Source of the DNA: Mytilus californianus
Taxonomy: Eukaryota; Mollusca; Bivalvia; Mytilida; Mytilidae
DNA: 64,000 nt
Direction: 5' to 3'
NCBI RefSeq assembly: GCF_021869535.1
Contig: NW_026262581.1
Coordinates: 79,637,955-79,701,954, forward strand
Part shown: positions 1 to 15,666 of the stretch, piece after piece
Layout of the letters: the number at the start of each line of letters is the position of its first letter
How positions within the stretch are numbered: the first letter of the stretch is position 1
Notes under the pieces: model-generated
What the model saw: only the letters and a program-made list of their open reading frames with translations
What the model was told of the DNA's origin: nothing
The model's database searches: none
Translations under genes and position numbers: made by a program

Positions 1-1329
1 CCAAGAAATTTGCACAACAAAATCACACAAAAACCAATGGAACAGAACTGTTATTGCTGTTCTTCAAGGAGCAAAAAAACTCTCACCTCACTGCAAGTTA
101 AAGACGGCCCCTAGCACCGGTTTCAGCAGAATTCTTAGCAAACTGAAATAATTCGGATAGCCTTTGTAATAGGTGTAAGTATTGGTTAATTCCATACAAG
201 AAAACCATTTTATTAAAAGTTGTTAAAATTTCAGAAAGTAGTGCATGTTGCATGAATCTAATTGTTATATCTTCATTTTTTGAAAAAAGGAGAAAACTCA
301 AATTAAAATATTGTCTAAATATCAAAATAAAATTTTGAGATTTGGTATGATTTCCAAAGAGACAGCTAACCACTGATATCAAATTATGTAGATGTTAGCA
401 ACTAAAGGTCACTGTGCCTTCAGCAATGACCATAGCTCATTTTGCAAGGCAAACTAAAAAATGCCTCGACACAACCTAAAACAAAATTTGCTTTTATTTA
501 TACAATGCACATTAATGCAATCTGTATTCCCTCAGTACTCACACTTTGATTTGTCATCTAATACTTGACAGTGAGACCCCTTGAATGGTCTTAGAAAAAA
601 AATACTAAAGTACCAAACTGATATTTGGAATCAAGACACATTGCAACCCTGCTTTTTTGTGTATTTTTTTCTCTCCTATGGAACTTATTGTTGTTGTAGA
701 AACTAATAGTTCATTGCATAACTACAATGTAAATATTTTACTGGAATTTAGGTTGCTAGATCTTCCTTGATTATAGCTACATGCAACTCTTGAACCAAGT
801 TATATGTTGGCAGATATTTTCTATCTCATGGCTGAATTTATTTCACTAATAATGACAACTGAACCTCAAATATTGGTCAAATGACCTGCTTTTTTTGCAT
901 GTAGCGACTCTCCAAGTTAAGTATCTACAAACTGGCAATGAATGGGCATCCAGAGTTGGTAGCCAAGGGTATTCCATTAATCCCAAAATAGTTTTAAGCA
1001 AACAAAAAATTAGACATCTACATGACATGAATAACAACAGCCTAAAATCAACAAAACTTACAACAGAAACACATCACCTTGACCGAAACTTTGTTTACAA
1101 TTTGATTAATACCAAATATTTCAAATAAAAATGCACCACAACATACCTAGAAGAATTAATATTTATCTTAAAATCCACAAAAGCCAAAAACAGCAATTCA
1201 ATATAGCAAGTGCAAAAATGTTACCTGTCCCTAATCATCATTTAAATGTGCATTTAAAATGATACAAGAAGGTTTTTTTCAACTTAGTATCAAATCACTG
1301 TTGCAATAGTGACTTCGGTCAGTTTTGTA
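1..1329. other. Unassigned non-coding sequence
   Basis: AT-rich with scattered short ORFs but no protein family signal. It may be SMIM7 downstream or intron sequence, because the last SMIM7 codons were not located. Confidence 0.3.
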
Positions 1330-1500
1330 TAAAAATAAGGAGATGTGCTATGATTGCCAATGAGAAAACTATCTATAAAGACCAAAGGACAAAGATGTGA
1401 ACAAATGCAAGTTGTTGTACAGCCTTCAAAACAATCATAAACGTATGCTATATACATGTACATGTAGAACAAACTATCAAAGGCCAATTTACATAGCATG
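1330..1500 (+). repeat. Degraded copy of a dispersed repeat (gatgtggtatgattgccaat family)
   Basis: It contains aggagatgtgctatgattgc and caatgagaaaactat, the head of a repeat seen many times in this window (for example at 35336 and 37655). No coding capacity. Confidence 0.6.
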
Positions 1501-1666
1501 ATGCTTCTGTTTTTGTAACAAAATAAGTTGGTAAAACTTTACCCGGTAAATCAATTTATTGCTAAGAGCTCTGCTAGAACAATTTGTCAATAAGATGGTT
1601 CTTTCAGACAGTGCCATTCAAATAGCCTATATCATCCTGTTAAGAGTGTCAATTTTCTACATAGTA

Positions 1667-2118
1667 GGCCCGAGAACACAGTTATTTAGTAGTGCATTTC
1701 TTTTAGACAATAAATTCAAATTAAAAAAATCGCACCTGCTCTATCTCAAAAAGATTTTTACAGTGTAGTGTACTACTATTGATACAAATAATATCAAAAT
1801 TATAGAAACTTCTACCAGCTCTAACTCAAAATATTGACAATTCTGTGTTAAGGGGGGCTAAAATTCAGTTTGACAGCTTCCGACATTCTAATTTTTGACC
1901 TTTTTTAACTGGACCAAATCACTACTTAACATAAAGATTCAGCACCCAAATTTTTTTAACATGTAATTTCATCCCCTTTCTTAATATTTCATGCATAAAA
2001 TATCAAGAAATAAATTGGGAAAGTGTATCAAAAAAAAATGCAAGTTATACACTGTTCACACTAGGGACTATATTTGTAGACAACGAAAACCAAAGGTCGA
2101 TAACTGTGTCCTTGGACC
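1667..2118 (+). mobile_element. 452-bp MITE with 19-bp TIRs, copy 1
   Basis: Ends ggcccgagaacacagttat and (inverted) ggtccaaggacacagttat match at 16 of 19 positions. TA lies on both sides, as for Tc1/mariner-type insertions. It is practically identical to 3414-3865. No transposase. Confidence 0.8.
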
Positions 2119-3413
2119 TAATAGGATAGAAAGACTTGACCAATTTTAATAAAACTTTGCATGACCTAAGCTTAGGCAATTTTAAGATAGTTGGCCAAGT
2201 TTCATGGCCATAGGATATATACAATAGAAACTAGGGCCATTTTAATATTGAAATTTGAATGTTTATTTTTGACGTTTAAATCAAATATTTTCAACTGTCA
2301 AGATTTTGGCCTAAAAAATTTAAATATTGCAAAAATTTGCTTTTTAAATACTCTTGAATTTAATATAATAAGTATTAAAAGCAACGGAACACTCATTTGA
2401 TTTATCAGATTTATTACAGTTATTCAAAAGTCAAATTTATATGAGCCTGTGCCTGAAAATAGAGATTTTCGAATTAAGGGAAGCCTTACATAAACATGCA
2501 TTTTTTTCAACCAATTTGAAGTTTTTGAAGGTTTTTAACCATACATTATTCTTCCATATATATTAAATGTACTTTAAATGTAAAGAAAAGTTACAAAAAG
2601 CATACCACATGAGTATAAAATGGTCTTAGGCCATGTAAGACTGAGAATTATTTAGAGTCGATTTAGGCCGTAGCCCATATTTACATATAAAAATGCACAC
2701 AGAGGCTATAAGGAAGTGAAATTTGTTACTTTTTGCTCATTTTTATGCTTAGATGTCATGATACAAGAAGTCTAATTGCAAAAGGACTCTTGAATTCAAC
2801 TTTTTTTTGCAGACAGTATGGTCCGATGACCAGTTTTTCACTTTTCAATGGAAAACTTGCATGTAGTTTTAGTCTCATTTGGCATATATTTGAACCACTT
2901 ACTATACTAAAGAAGAAAATTATGGTAGCATATGAAATGAATAGGGTGTACTGATCATTGTAAAGTGTTTTTTTTACAGATTTAGTGAAATATTTGTGAC
3001 GGACTACAGATTTTATGTACAAAGCTCTTCACATTTCACATACATCAAACAGGCCGTTTAACCAGGGACATAAATACAAATATTCTGCACATTTTTTCTA
3101 TGATAATCTACTTTTCTTTAGATTCTGAGTTCACAAATGATTAATTAAATTTGATTTAAGCATAGAAACACAAATATCAGGAACATAAAAAGCTGTCAGA
3201 TAGAAAGTCAGCATGGCTCTTAGGCATAAAATGGAAACTGCTTTAAAATGCTTATTTTAGCCGTATAATGCCAAAATGGGACATTTTAACAGAATTTCTG
3301 TCAAACAAAGATGTAAATCCTTTACTTTTATTGAGTTTGACAAATTGAAACCAGAAAACCCTTCAGGAAAGTTGCCAAAGTACAGAATCTACATTTACGG
3401 AATTCATCTCTTA
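2119..3413. other. Spacer between the two MITE copies
   Basis: AT-rich sequence with no recognised gene or repeat. Short ORFs on both strands lack family signals. Confidence 0.3.
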
Positions 3414-3865
3414 GGCCCGAGAACACAGTTATTTCGTAGTGCATTTCTTTTAGACAATAAATTCAAATTAAAAAAATCGCACCTGCTCTATCTCAAAAAG
3501 ATTTTTACAGTGTAGTGTACTACTATTGATACAAATAATATCAAAATTATAGAAACTTCTACCAGCTCTAACTCAAAATATTGACAATTCTGTGTTAAGG
3601 GGGGCTAAAATTCAGTTTGACAGCTTCCGACATTCTAATTTTTGACCTTTTTTAACTGGACCAAATCACTACTTAACATAAAGATTCAGCACCCAAATTT
3701 TTTTAACATGTAATTTCATCCCCTTTCTTAATATTTCATGCATAAAATATCAAGAAATAAATTGGGAAAGTGTATCAAAAAAAAATGCAAGTTATACACT
3801 GTTCACACTAGGGACTATATTTGTAGACAACGAAAACCAAAGGTCGATAACTGTGTCCTTGGACC
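3414..3865 (+). mobile_element. 452-bp MITE with 19-bp TIRs, copy 2
   Basis: Same length and orientation as 1667-2118. I could find a single substitution (ttta versus ttcg about 20 bases in). It is flanked by TA. The near-identity suggests recent mobility or local duplication. Confidence 0.8.
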
Positions 3866-4489
3866 TAATCCTTATGTTCTAATTTCCTAGAACATGAGAA
3901 ATAAGACTGGGTACGTAAGGAAATTATTAAATCCTATTGTTATCATCCTATAAAATTAGGTCAGAGCACCCCTCTACACCACTAGGATGACCACTTTTAC
4001 TGGTATATAAAAATTTCTGAGAAAATTGATGTAAAATTCTGAATAATTGGTTTGGCCAATTTGTACCAGTTTCAGCATTTTAATGTGAGTGTCCAATGTG
4101 GTTCTCTTCGAAAGTAATAATGCATTAGTGATACAGTATGAAATCTTTGATGGAGAAAACTACCAAACACAATTTTTCATAGTATTTTATGGGGAAAGCA
4201 TGCAAACATCTGTTTCAATGGAAGCTGTTCATCTATTTCCCCTATTAAAAACAAACATTGTTGGTTAAAGTTAAATGTGGATATGTTCTTTTTATTTGCA
4301 ATTACAATCAAATAGGACCAACTATTAGTGGGATAATTACAACATATTCCCCAAATCATGGTTATTACACTTATTGAAGGTTCTTTGTAGCCTCAAGTTT
4401 ATATGTATTCTTTCAACTCTTCTAGTGTGTTTTAGTCTTCAACTAAAATGCATGCTTGCAAATGCTGATAATAATAAACTGTTATCACA

Positions 4490-5450
4490 GAGATATGTCT
4501 CACCTTTTTGTAATTTTGATAATGCAAAATAGAAATACTTTGACGTAAGTTATGCAAATATTTAAAGTCGATGAACCATGACTGAAGGTACATGGCTAAA
4601 CAATCTCCATGGAATTGAGATGTGCCAATGCTAATACAACTGCATACCAAATACCATTGACGTATTATAAGTCGTTCCCTTTAAACAAACCTAAACACAA
4701 ACATTAACTTGTAAACTATGTAAAAGTTTCAGTCAATGAACCATGATGAGGGGGTGGGGCTATATAATCTCCATGGAAACGATAATTGCAAATGCCAATA
4801 AATTTGCATATCAAATATCATTGACTTAATATTAGCAGTTCATCTTAAACTGATCTAGTTACAAACTAATACATGTAAATTAAGCAAAAGTTTCAAAGTC
4901 AATAGACCATGACTGGGCAGGCGGGGCCAAATATTCTCCATGGAAATGAGATGTGCTAATGCTTATATAACTGAATACCAATTAACATTGGCCTACCACT
5001 AATGTTTCCCCTTGAACTGACCTAATCACAAACTAATACATGTAAACTAAGCAAAATTTTCAAAGTCAATAGACCATGACTAAGGGGGCGGAGCCAAATA
5101 ATCTCCATGGAAATGAGATATGCCAATGCTTATACAACTGCATACCAAATATCATTGACCTACCACTAGTGGTTCCCTATAAACTGACCTAATCACAAAC
5201 TAATACATGTAAACTAAGCAAAAGTTTCAGAGTCAATAGACCATGACTGAGGGGGCAGGGCCAAATAATCTCCATGGAAATGAAATGTGCCAATGCTAAT
5301 GCAACTACATACCAAATATCATTGACCTACCACTTGTGTTTCACCATAAACTAGACCTAATTACAATCTATTACATCGTTGACGCCACTGGCGCAGGAAA
5401 CAACATACCTATGTCTTGCTTTTTGACTCCGTCAAGGCGAGATAAAAATG
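4490..5450 (+). mobile_element. Tandem-repeat element (about 168-bp units), Helentron/pearl-like layout
   Basis: Five units of about 166-169 bp start near 4566, 4729, 4895, 5063 and 5232. Each has a 'gaccatgac...ggggc...ctccatgga' core. A 5' motif tgtctcacct near 4495 is matched by an inverted aggcgagata near 5435, beside a weak hairpin. Size and layout recall bivalve pearl/BIV160-type elements; that link is an inference. Confidence 0.6.
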
Positions 5451-5988
5451 TATGTATGTATAAAATTTTTTCTAGTCATAATTTCACAGACAAAAGGCAG
5501 ATTCATTTGTATATTATGAAATGTAAAGCCATATGTTTATTGTATAGTAGAAACAAATATCATATGTACATAAATAATTCAATGACCTCCTAAAACTGAT
5601 CTACAGTAATGAAAATGACAGTATCACATGATCAAGGTCAATCATCCATAAAAATGTCCCAATATCAAACATCCAATGAAATGATTTATGTCCCAGTTAC
5701 TGGTCCAAATAATGCACCAAAAAAATCCTTTGATATTCTGATCCCCTAGTGGCTAAAAAATCTGAAAAAATAATGGAATTGTATATCATTAATCATATCA
5801 TTCAATCTATTATTGAAATGGTGTACCATACAAATATGCCTAAAATTTGATAGAAGTGTATTTTATAATACTTGTGAAAGAGCATTTACCTACATCATGT
5901 ACCCAAAGATACCAGGTCTGTTATTGAGTTCAAAACATTGAATAGAAAGAGCCTTTAATACACATGATAACATCATCTACATTGTTTA

Positions 5989-6240
5989 GGGGCCTCGTTG
6001 GCCAAGTGGTCTAAGTAGTCAAACTACTGTATCACTAGCCTGTCAACACTGAGATTGTGAGTTCGCTTCACTTGTGGTAGGTGGATTTGACTCCAATCTT
6101 AATTAACTAGGATTGCTAGTTTTCCTACGGAAGGTCATGGTTCTCTACGGGGACTCCGGCTTCCTCCACCAATAAAAACTGGCCGCCACGAAATAGCCAA
6201 CAGTGCTGAAAGTGGCATTAAACACCAATAAATCAATCAA
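5989..6240 (+). repeat. tRNA-derived SINE
   Basis: The head resembles a tRNA with an A box (tggccaagtgg) and a B box-like agttcgcttca 45 bases on. The body is conserved with other copies (tagttttcc..cggaaggtc; ccaacagtgctgaaag; ggcattaaacaccaat). The tail is aatcaatcaatcaat. Other copies are at 37878, 38110 and 45955 (inverted). Confidence 0.8.
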
Positions 6241-6374
6241 TCAATCTACAATGTTTACATACAGGTAATTGTAATTTATCATGATTTCATAACAAGTGTT
6301 AAATGCAGATTGATATTCTAGTATTAAGTAAGTTAATCTTGGTATGGTTTTCATTGTTTTTTATTGAAGGCCAT

Positions 6375-6475
6375 ATGGTGACCTATAATTGTTTAAATCC
6401 AAATCATTTGTACTCTGTTGGATAGTTGTCTCAATGGCAATCATACCACATCACCTTATTTTATACCTAATGCCT
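6375..6475 (-). repeat. Fragment of the dispersed gatgtggtatgattgcc repeat
   Basis: It contains gatagttgtctcaatggcaa and tcataccacatcacc, the inverse of the family head. Confidence 0.6.
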
Positions 6476-6954
6476 AAAATTTGCCATTCTGTCATTCTAG
6501 TCCCATAACTTCTACAAAACAGGCATTCCAATCAACAAAATTTTACAATAATTTATAATCAATCTAACGTCAGCTCAATTATTTTTCTCAAAATTCAGTA
6601 ATAAGATAATTATATACTTTAAATTTTAGGCAAAAATGCCAGAGTTTGACTTGTCAAGTTTCCTGCAAGAAAACACCATCACATACTAGCTGTCTCTAAA
6701 TAAAAGTGTGTGAAGGAAGAGTCTTACTAAGATATGGGTCAATACAATTTCTTTTCATATTTTTTAAACAGTGTTATTATTTGAAGTTAATTTGAAACAT
6801 ATCACAATTAAAACTTTTATCTAATTCCCCACTTGAGTCTTCAAACCAAATAATACATTTGTATGTTGTTCTAAAAAAAATGTAAGTGCCTGCAACCTAA
6901 ACCTAAATATAAAACATCTTTTCACAGAAAATTAATAAAACACAACCAATATGC

Positions 6955-9770
6955 ATGTTTTTTTCTCTTTTAGACATAATTAGAATGATTATGCAGCAGT
7001 ATGGGATAGCTATTTTAGGCATAAGTGAATGTCGTTGGACAGGTTCTGGAAAAATTAAACTGAGTACTGGACACACAATTCTATATTCAGGTCAAAAATG
7101 GAGTTGCCATTATCATCAACAAAGAAGCAACAAACACTCTGATAAAATGGGAACCAATAAATGACGCCTTATGACAGCTAGGTTTAATTCAAAGTTCTGT
7201 AAGTTGACAATCATTCAATGATATGCACCAACAAATAATGCTGATTGAGATACAAAGGAGGATTTTTACAAGCAAAACAAACTGTCTTCTCCAAAAGGCC
7301 ACAACACGATATGGTTCTTGTAATTGGAAACATGAATGCTAATGTAGGATCCAGTAACACCAATATAGAACATGTCGTTGGAAAACATGGCTGCAGCAAT
7401 AGAAATGAGAATGGGGACCAACTAGTAGTCTTTTGTTTGGTGTTATAGGAGGTACCATCTTTCCGAAACAAAAACTTATACTCGGAAATCACCAGACAGA
7501 ACATCATGTTTTGATAAAAAAAAAAAAGACAGAGGTTTCTACCTGATGTCAGAGTATTGAGATGTGCTGATGCAAACAGTGACCACTACCTGTTACGAGC
7601 AACATTGCAGCTCAAATTAAGAAAAGCACCAAAGCAAAAAGAGATTGGATATTGAATGCTTACAGGCACTAACAATCAGAAAAGCATTCAACCTAGAGAC
7701 GAAAAAACGATTTACTGCTTTGGAAAACACCTTGGATGAAAATAACAATATAGATATAGAAGAGAATTCAAACTGGAATAAAATAAAAAAGGTCTTCATT
7801 GAATCAGCAGAGAAAACACTTGGATATCAAAAGAAAAAAAAATAAGGTATGGTTGTAAATGGATACATGCCAAAAGATAGAAGAATGTAAAGACATAAAA
7901 CAAAAAACTCTAAACACTACAACAAAGTTGAAAGAACAACTACAGTTGGCATACAAAGCCAAAGATAAAGAAATTAAACGAGGTGCCAGAAAGGACAGAA
8001 GAAACTATATGGAAAACTTAGCACAAGAGGCAGAAAGAGCAGCAGCCCATGGCTAAATGAGTGTTGTATACAAGATAACAAAATAACTTTGTGGATCAAA
8101 AAAAGTACAAACAATGCAAATGAAAGATAATCAAGGAAACACACTGGCAACTGAGAAAGAACAGGCAAAAAGATTTGTAGAGTATTTTGAAGAAGTTCTT
8201 AATTGTCCTGATCCATCGGACGAGGCAAATCCAATACCAATTGCTGTGGACATTGAAATTGATACCAGCTCTCCTAACAACAAGAAAGTAAGAATAGCAA
8301 TAACATCCCTGAAAAATCGGAAAACTGCTGGCGTAGATTCTATACATGCTGAAATGTTGAAATCAGATGTATATATAATCTCTTTAAAAACATCTGGGCA
8401 AAGGAGAATATCCAATCTGACTGGCAGAAAGGATTGATTGTAAAACTCTTAAACAATTGGAGAGGGATAACCCTATTATCAGTACCCAACAACGTATTTT
8501 GTAAGATTCTTTTAGGTAGTATCAATGAAGCAATTTGCAATTAACAACAAATTAAGATAAGAACAAGCAGGCTTTACAAAAGGCAGAGGTTGCATACAAC
8601 AAATATTCACCCTATGAAATATAATAGAGCAATGCATAAAGTGGAACACACTCCTGTTTATCAACTTTATAGATTTTAAAAAAGCCTTTGACAGCGTGCA
8701 CAGAGAAACCCTGTGGAAAATATTTACAGCTTACGGAATTCCTCCAAAGATAATAACACTCATCAAAGCCTTCTATCAAAGTTTTGAGTGCAGCATCATC
8801 CTAGGTAATACCACCACCAAATCCTTCAAAGTAAGATCTGGCATAAGGATCCTTGCCTTAGTTATGCCACATCTATCACCGATACTATTTCTTATGGTTA
8901 TAGACTGGATCCAACGAAACACCACATCAGTAAAAAAATTAAATTCAATGGACCCTTTCCAGTCAACTGGAAGACTTAGACTTTGCAGACGAACTTGCAG
9001 AAATATCAACAACTCAAAAACAGCTACAATAGAAAACCAACATTTTGAACATGTATGCACAGAAAACAGGTTTAAATATCAACACTGCAAAAACTAAAGT
9101 TATATTCATCAACCCCTCATTGCAAGATCCGATCACCATCAATGGCAACCCAATAGAAAATGTTGACGTTTTCACTTATCTTGGGAGCATAATCAGTACC
9201 GATAATGGAGCAAAGAAAGACTTCAAATCCAGACTTCTCGAAAGCATGTTAAGCATTTGAAATTACAACCCATCTGGAAGTATAAAAACATCAGCATTAA
9301 CACCAAGCTTAAACTATTCAACAGCAATGTAAAATTAGATCTGCTGTATGGATCAGAATGCTTGCAAATCATACAAAGTGACATACAGAAGGTAGAATCA
9401 TTCCATTACAACTGTCTACACAAAATCTTTTGCCCAAATAAGATCAGCAATAAAAACTTACTGGAAAGAAGCAATTGTAAGAACATCACAGACGAGATAA
9501 AGCAAAGACATTTTAGATGACTAAGCCATGCTCTGAGAATGCCAACTGAAAGAACACCAAAAGTAGCTCTCAACTGTACACCAACAGGAAAGAGAAAACC
9601 AGGCCGACCTTGTACCACCTTGAAAACTGTTGTGGCTAAGCTACAAGAGATTGGCTACACCAGGGGGCAAGTTCAGAATGTGGCAAAGGACAGGGAAAAA
9701 TGGAAGAAGCTTGTGGTAGCCTTATGTCCCATTCCAGATGAAGAGGATAAGTAAGTAAAGTAAGAATGAA
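6955..9770 (+). pseudogene. Decayed non-LTR retrotransposon (LINE) with endonuclease-RT remnants
   Basis: A 5'-truncated ORF2 is broken by many frameshifts and stops. Endonuclease remnants: YGIAILGISECRWTGSG (about 6990-7040) and VIGNMNANVG (about 7320). A lysine-rich connector follows at 7645-8056. RT blocks include ITSLKNRKTAGVDSIHAEML (8300-8360), FINFIDFKKAFDSVHRETLW (8660-8715) and a catalytic box reading FADE near 8980. After that come LNMYAQKTGLNINTAKTK (9040-9095), YLGSIIS (9175) and a C-terminal tail ending DEEDK at about 9751. It ends in a short gtaagtaaagtaag tail. It belongs to the APE-type LINEs, probably the RTE or Jockey/CR1 side. It cannot be active. Confidence 0.85.
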
Positions 9771-9895
9771 ATCAGTAAAATGTCATTTGCATTACAAGAT
9801 GTAAATAATTCTGTATTTCTGACAACTTGAACATGATATCATTCTGTCATGCATTTTGGAGATTATGACTCCTAAGCTTTGCCTTAAAGTGTACT

Positions 9896-10047
9896 CAGAG
9901 GCGGATTTAAGGAGGGGGCCCGGGCCCCCCCTTTTGTGGGAAAAATTTGGTTGATTACATAGGGAATCACTGAAGCATGACTGGAGCGGGCCCCCTCTTA
10001 GGCAGTCACTGGGCCCCCACTTATGAAAATTTCTGGATCCGCCACTG
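9896..10047 (+). mobile_element. 152-bp MITE (cagaggcggat / atccgccactg ends), copy 1
   Basis: Terminal inverted repeats cagaggcggat and atccgccactg enclose a G/C-rich core. A perfect 5-bp duplication gtact lies at 9891-9895 and 10048-10052. An inverted relative is at 61820-61980. Confidence 0.8.
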
Positions 10048-10187
10048 GTACTGAGGTATTTTTGGTGTTTTAAGATACTGCTAATTCTATTTCATATAAA
10101 AGCAGATTGTGTCTAAATAGAATAAAATGTAGTCAAAATGTCAATGAAAACTAAAACTCATAATGAAAAAAAAAAAACAATCACTCT

Positions 10188-11242
10188 CAGGGCTTCCAAA
10201 ATTATTTTTAGCCAGCCGGACATTTTATATATTATCCCGATTTTAATCCCTTAAGACTAAATAAACAAAAGGCAATTATGGTAATCAGTTGCCGAGTTGG
10301 CCCTCCCAATGATTGATATTTAAAAAAAACGATATTAAACTTTCTTTGATTCAAATTCGAAGTTCTGACGTAAACTGTTAAATTGGCAGTGCATCATCCG
10401 AAGTGTGCAACATCAGCGTACTTATATCTGCCTTAGACTCTTTATTTGTGCAAAATAACGTTGTCAAAAATTTACTTTCGTTTTTAAATCTGAAACCGGA
10501 TGTTATCTTGACAATGGTAAAACATGGACCAGAGACGGATACGTAAATTCCGTGTTTGTTTGCAAAGCATGAATGAGTGTAAGTAGCTCATTCTACGTTA
10601 TTTCTTCAAGAAAATATTCGAAATAAACGTGAGATAAAGGTATCAATGACAATTTAAGCATTTACTAAAGAAATTAGGATGCATAATTAAATTTCACACC
10701 TGCGCACATGCACATGCGCACACGTGTACTAGTTCAAACAGAGACATATCTCTGGTTCAAACAACGTGGTAATGACGATTTTTCATTTTCACCTCTTTAA
10801 TTTTTTCATCAAATCTTATTTGTTAATGTATTTCTGATAATTTAAATCTTTTTGACTAAATTAATTAGATGCAAACTGGTGAAATGTAAGAAAATAACTT
10901 TGAATAGACCGATCAATGTCCGGTTCAAAATAGTTTACCTGTCACCTGAACAGGTAAATTTCAGCTGTTCAACAACTAATTAGCCTTGATTAAAATGAGA
11001 AGGTATTAAAGTAGGGGTTATTTTGATAGTACTTAATGATCATGTCACTTTTATGACCGGAAATGTGTGGCTGTTAAAAGCAAAAGGTTGGGTCAAAAAG
11101 ATCGTGAATTATGTTAAAATGACCGTCTCTTAAGAAAGCCTTGAAATCTAAAAAGAAGATGACCGTTTCGTGCTTTGCTCAGCCGGACTTTTACCGGACA
11201 TTATACAAATGTCAGGAATATATGACCGTTTTGGAAGCCTTG
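10188..11242. mobile_element. Non-autonomous hAT-like element, 1055 bp
   Basis: Ends cagggcttccaaaa and (inverted) caaggcttccaaaa. The 8-bp target duplication atcactct is at 10180-10187 and 11243-11250. The CAGGG start and 8-bp duplication are typical of hAT. No transposase ORF. Subterminal motifs such as gccggacatt recur near both ends. It sits left of (downstream of) SMIM7 exon 4. Confidence 0.82.
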
Positions 11243-11379
11243 ATCACTCTGATTGTTTCCTAAAATCTTGTCAACAAATTACATATTTTTTTGAATTATG
11301 GCACCAACTCAACATTTATGAGTAAATTCTAAATTTTGAAAGGACAAAAAAAAAAAACTTAAAATAGGGTAATAACTTA

Positions 11380-15117
<3,738 letters not shown>

Positions 15118-15339
15118 CTTCAATGAATATTTAACTTTTCAATCAAAACTAGTGTCAGATAATATCAGAATTGATCATTGCAAATTGATAAATTTTTTCG
15201 TGTTGTCAACCGGAAACTGAAGATAATATTTATTTCACAAATCATCACCGGACAAAAAGTTAACTACGGGTCTCACTAATTAGCAACAAGAAGTGTCAAG
15301 AAGCGACAAGAAGCGTCAAGAAGCGATGGATATGTACCT

Positions 15340-15639
15340 ATGTATTCTGCTATTGCTTTATTCATGGTTTCAAGAGAATGGCCAGGCATTTTTTTCGAAC
15401 CAGCTGATTATTTTCTTGTAAGAATTACTTCTTTTCATAGAAGCATAATGACGCTTAAGGATAAACAAATTAGATTCATGGTTGGAGTAAAGGACGTGTG
15501 TCCCTTATTGTATTGCTACAATGACATTCAATTAACACCTATAACTGTGTACACGCGTCAGACTATACAACTACACGCGCCAGAAAATACAATGATTGTA
15601 AATAGTGAGCAACTGTTGAACACTCAACATTGTCTTTAA
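15340..15639 (+). CDS. Unrecognised 99-codon ORF inside the foldback element
   Basis: It starts 17 bases after the minisatellite units and ends just before the nested element. Its composition is protein-like (for example VSREWPGIFFEPADYFLV) and it is the longest ORF in the element outside the nested insertion. No family recognised. It could be a captured gene piece or chance. Confidence 0.25.
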   Translation: MYSAIALFMVSREWPGIFFEPADYFLVRITSFHRSIMTLKDKQIRFMVGVKDVCPLLYCYNDIQLTPITVYTRQTIQLHAPENTMIVNSEQLLNTQHCL

Positions 15640-15666
15640 TTACCTTTGATCTTCAATCAACTTTAA

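Noticed and set aside
1-61. Minus-strand open segment after a possible acceptor, in phase with SMIM7 exon 4 (reads V-TAITVLFHWFLCDF...)
   Set aside because: It is hydrophobic and in frame to the window edge, but SMIM7 should end with about five residues, and the acceptor lies 11.3 kb away with no conserved ending.
98-382. 94-codon minus-strand ORF containing CLFGN, which resembles the SMIM7 ending
   Set aside because: The needed acceptor (ggttag) has no pyrimidine tract, an extra Cys would be inserted and a long unrelated tail would follow.
5995-6075. tRNA gene-like A and B boxes
   Set aside because: The boxes are degenerate, no acceptor stem forms, and the same body and tail recur at other sites, so it is a SINE.
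6600-6680. Possible minus-strand terminal exon after ttttcttgcag giving V-KLDKSNSGIFA-stop
   Set aside because: Splice signal is good, but the residues do not match the conserved SMIM7 C-terminus.
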